Assembly (NCBI GenBank): GCA_011089965.1
Contig: JAANAU010000019.1
Span: 1 to 63,909, forward strand
Length of the DNA stretch: 63,909 nucleotides
Direction of reading: 5' to 3'
Origin: Magnetococcales bacterium
Lineage (GTDB): Bacteria; Pseudomonadota; Magnetococcia; Magnetococcales; Magnetaquicoccaceae
Within the stretch, counting starts at the first letter, position 1. Each line of letters opens with the position of its first letter. The notes under the pieces were generated by a model, which saw only the letters and a list, made by a program, of their open reading frames with translations, was not told the origin of the DNA and searched no databases. Shown one piece after another: positions 61,779 through 63,909 of this stretch. A program made the translations under genes and the position numbers.

Positions 61779-62051
61779 ATGCCATTCAGGCATTGGAGTT
61801 CTCTTTTCATCCCCACAGATGGTCATGAAAGGCATCCTTCCATGGCTTCTCCACAGCAAAAAAAAAAGATCCACCGGCTCTTGCCTGCCTGCATACACTG
61901 CTTATTTTTTTGCGCAAGGTGCCTGACCATGCTGGATCGGATCGCATCGCTGTATCAATCCATCTGCTTTCCTGTTTATGGCATCTCATTGGTCAAACGG
62001 TCCGAATTCGTCATTCTCGACCGTTACAGTTTGAGTTGTCTCAATAAATGA
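61779..62051 (+). pseudogene. Probable truncated relative of a small conserved proteobacterial protein
   Basis: The frame (ATG at 61779; a more plausible start is ATG at 61929) ends with ASLYQSICFPVYGI, VKRSEFVILDRYSLSCLN. This matches the start of a common ~130-residue family (consensus C-[YF]-P-[VA]-Y-G-I-x-x-V-x-R-S-[DE]-[FY]-...-D-R-x-x-L-x-Y-L-N), whose continuation normally has E-K-L-N-C-x-Y-C-x-Y. Here the frame stops right after L-N-K, so the cysteine half is missing. Assignment is from memory of the family and is tentative. Confidence 0.35.
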
Positions 62052-62064
62052 GGGAACACCAGAA

Positions 62065-63177
62065 ATGGCTACCTTGATTTCCGGACCGAATCACTTCTTG
62101 AGATTACGTTTTGCGACATCGGTGGAGGAGGAATTTCGTTTACTCTTCCTGCTGCGCAAAGGCAACGATCTCTTTCACAAGATGCCGGATAGCCACAATA
62201 TTTATTCGGGTGACACTTTGGAAGTGGTTCTGTTGCACAAACCGGAGCAGATTGTTCTGGAACTCTCTGGATTCGATGAAGCCCAGGCTTGTCTGATCTC
62301 TCCGGATGATCAGATCATGGTGCAGGAGAGCCTATATTTCAGTCACGATATCGCTCCTCTGGTCGACCCGATCACTGCGGTCAGTCGGCGAACGCACCAT
62401 GTCAAGAGTCCTGACATGACAGCCGTATTCACCCATGTCTACAATGAAGGGGATATGCTGTATTTCTGGGAGCGATACTATGGCGGTCTGTTCGGATATC
62501 GCAATCTTTTCGTGATCGATGATGGCAGTACGGATCATTCCATACAACGTTTGCACCCGGAAACCAACATCATCCGGATTCCGCGCACGGAACTGTGCCA
62601 CACCAATATGGCCGAGTACTGTGGCTATTTTCAAAGATTTCTGCTGGCGCGTTATCCCTGGGTGATCCAGACCGACTGCGATGAAATGCTGGTCTCCGAG
62701 GTTCCGCTACCCGAACTCCTGGCAACTCTGCCCGGAGGCATCTACTCTCCAGAAATCCCGCTGAAAGTGGTTCATGACAGAAGCCGTCAGGCATCATTTG
62801 ACTTCGGCGCGCATCTCACTGCCCAACATCGGAGTTATCGCCGTGAAGCAGACGGCTTCCGCAAGCCCCTGATCGCATCGGTGGCCACCACCTGGACCTT
62901 TGGTTTTCACAACTGTTACGAACCCAGGCAGACCATTCCCGGACTGTTCCTCATGCATTTGCGTTTTGTGGATTTCGACCGGCTTGTCCAGCGACATAAG
63001 CGTTGGGGCGGAATTCAGCAATCCACGCACGACAAACAGGGCTATCCCTTGATCGATGCATGTTGGAAGGACAAGAACGATGAGGAGCTGATTGCCTTTG
63101 TGGATCAGGAGTTGACCGATGCTCTATCCGAAGAGCCGGTTGATCCCCCCGAATGGTTGAGTCGGTCCACTTTGTGA
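62065..63177 (+). CDS. Glycosyltransferase family 2/92-like protein
   Basis: A 370-residue protein. The core has VFTHVYNEGDMLYFWERYYGG, LFVIDDGSTDHS and TDCDEMLVSEV. The last is the D-x-D metal/nucleotide-sugar site of GT-A transferases. The N-terminal ~110 residues form a separate beta-rich region (LLFLLRKGNDLFHKMPDSHN) not seen in simple GT2 enzymes. There is no membrane segment. Possible roles are envelope polysaccharide or protein glycosylation. No other glycan gene is adjacent except the downstream IS debris. Confidence 0.75.
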   Translation: MATLISGPNHFLRLRFATSVEEEFRLLFLLRKGNDLFHKMPDSHNIYSGDTLEVVLLHKPEQIVLELSGFDEAQACLISPDDQIMVQESLYFSHDIAPLVDPITAVSRRTHHVKSPDMTAVFTHVYNEGDMLYFWERYYGGLFGYRNLFVIDDGSTDHSIQRLHPETNIIRIPRTELCHTNMAEYCGYFQRFLLARYPWVIQTDCDEMLVSEVPLPELLATLPGGIYSPEIPLKVVHDRSRQASFDFGAHLTAQHRSYRREADGFRKPLIASVATTWTFGFHNCYEPRQTIPGLFLMHLRFVDFDRLVQRHKRWGGIQQSTHDKQGYPLIDACWKDKNDEELIAFVDQELTDALSEEPVDPPEWLSRSTL

Positions 63178-63234
63178 AGTAAGCGCGCAATTGCCCCCAG
63201 GGTTCCTGGCGAGATGGCAGTCAGGTGGAACTGA

Positions 63235-63691
63235 CAATTCAGAGCCTGTCGCAGAATAACTCGTAGGCCAAACTCAGCTTGAACCCAAGCAACCAAGCGT
63301 TTTACAGTCCACCGAGGTGGAGTAGACGCCTGAACCGGATCTGCCCCAGGCAAAGAAACGGATGCTGGGGACAAGATGGATGCCATCAAGTTGATGGCGT
63401 TTTTCACTTCTCCGCAGATGGCGTCCTGAATTCTTTGGAAAAAGGGGGGTGGCCACCTGTATGGCGAAACACCTGAGACTCAGGACCATGTTCATTATAT
63501 TCATGAACCCAGCGCATCAGGGTCTGATAATGTCGTGAAATTCGTTTGGCCAATTTGGTGGGATAACTCCCCTGAGCCATCTCATAGAGCGCCAGAAAGC
63601 GTTCCCGAGTCCGCTGATGCTCTGCATTCACAGACAAGTGACGCAACTCCTCCAGGGATTGTCCCCACCGGGTATATTCTACCTTCAGCAT
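63235..63691 (-). pseudogene. IS630-type transposase N-terminal fragment, frameshifted and truncated
   Basis: The first frame starts at 63691 after a perfect GGAGG site and encodes a helix-turn-helix (YEMAQGSYPTKLAKRISRHYQTLMRWVHEYNEHG) then VFRHTGGHPPF. At a CCCCCCTTTTT run near 63445 the reading must change frame to go on as FFQRIQDAICGEVK, then TPPRWTVKRLVAWVQAEFGL, the usual IS630 linker. After about 150 codons the similarity ends near 63240. The DDE half is missing. A frameshift at this run may be programmed (as in some IS630 elements) or a mutation. Confidence 0.8.
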
Positions 63692-63726
63692 GTCACACCT
63701 CCAAATTAAGGAAAGTTATATGCCGA

Positions 63727-63909
63727 TTATGCCACATTTGCAGACAGAAAACTACGTATCCCGTGATGGGTGCGGTTTAAGTCCATGGCCGCACTCTGTA
63801 CCAGGAGGGAACGATGATAGGGTGCGCCATCCCAAACCAGTTTGATTTTCCGATCCGGAAATTCATCCCGCAAACGCCTGAGAACATCAATCGTGTTTTC
63901 CCCGTTAGC
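63727..63909 (-). mobile_element. IS630-type DDE fragment, partial at the window edge
   Basis: The minus strand runs in from beyond 63909 with ENTIDVLRRLRDEFPDRKI then KLVWDGAPYHRSLLVQ. This holds the second Asp (L-V-W-D) of the DDE triad and the H-R-S that follows it in IS630/Tc1 transposases. The frame ends at a TAA (63727) soon after AAMDLN, without the final Glu region. It lies upstream of the other IS630 start, so it is a different, older copy cut by the newer insertion. Confidence 0.75.

Noticed and set aside
63237-63262. IS terminal inverted repeat at GAGCCTGTCGCAGAATAACT
   Set aside because: It looks like ends of other IS families, but no matching partner repeat was found near the other end of the IS630 fragment.

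Overview
This 63.9-kb window comes from a flagellated Gram-negative bacterium, most likely a proteobacterium. It has outer-membrane lipoproteins, type I secretion (T1SS), an Rnf electron-transfer complex, a proximal-rod/ring flagellar operon in the order flgF-G-A-H-I-J-M-N-csrA, and EF-P beta-lysylation genes. The flagellar gene order and the mixture of families would fit Alphaproteobacteria or Magnetococcia-like lineages, but no marker here (no rRNA, no magnetosome gene) proves that. Most genes are tightly packed, often with 4-nt ATGA stop/start overlaps.

Layout. 0.2-8.0 kb: hydrolase, ROK sugar kinase, OmpA-like lipoprotein, a canonical T1SS ABC/HlyD pair, and a polytopic membrane protein with a small partner. 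8.0-8.9 kb: an ~800-bp islet bounded by a 17-bp direct repeat of the tRNA-Leu(CAA) 3' end, carrying brnA and a broken brnT. 9-16 kb: lipoprotein hydrolase, beta-barrel protein, thioredoxin-like protein, the efp/epmA/epmB cluster, divergent XRE regulators and a cold-shock protein. 16-25 kb: a DUF4351/Rpn-like nuclease, a GNAT protein, thiO-mnmA, a cNMP-binding protein, trkA-trkH and small unknowns. 25-33 kb: a second, atypical T1SS, with a TolC-like channel carrying two SPOR domains divergent from two tandem ABC transporters with degenerate ATPase motifs and a long HlyD. 33-38.7 kb: rnfABCDGE plus a single-domain response regulator. 39-49 kb: mrp, a Cys-rich small protein, an MptE-like/DUF115 protein with a helical-repeat tail, a giant AsmA/YhdP-like protein, an RTX metalloprotease (a plausible T1SS cargo), mazG and a second Rpn-like paralogue. 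49-55 kb: the flagellar operon, preceded by a textbook sigma-54 promoter. 55-63.9 kb: a methyltransferase, a frameshifted giant fusion (spermidine-synthase-like/FMN-binding/NosR-like ferredoxin), a YqaA-type membrane protein, a glycosyltransferase and nested IS630 remnants.

Most notable. (1) In the 25-33 kb secretion locus, neither ABC subunit has a canonical LSGGQ motif, one has a P-loop two residues short, and the outer-membrane channel ends in two peptidoglycan-binding SPOR domains. This is the best candidate for an undescribed variant system. (2) The tRNA-Leu att-bounded mini-islet has an orphan antitoxin. (3) The aminopropyltransferase-NosR fusion is unusual. (4) An intrinsic terminator of one gene lies inside the signal-peptide codons of the next. 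All functions are inferred from motifs read by eye; no database search was run.
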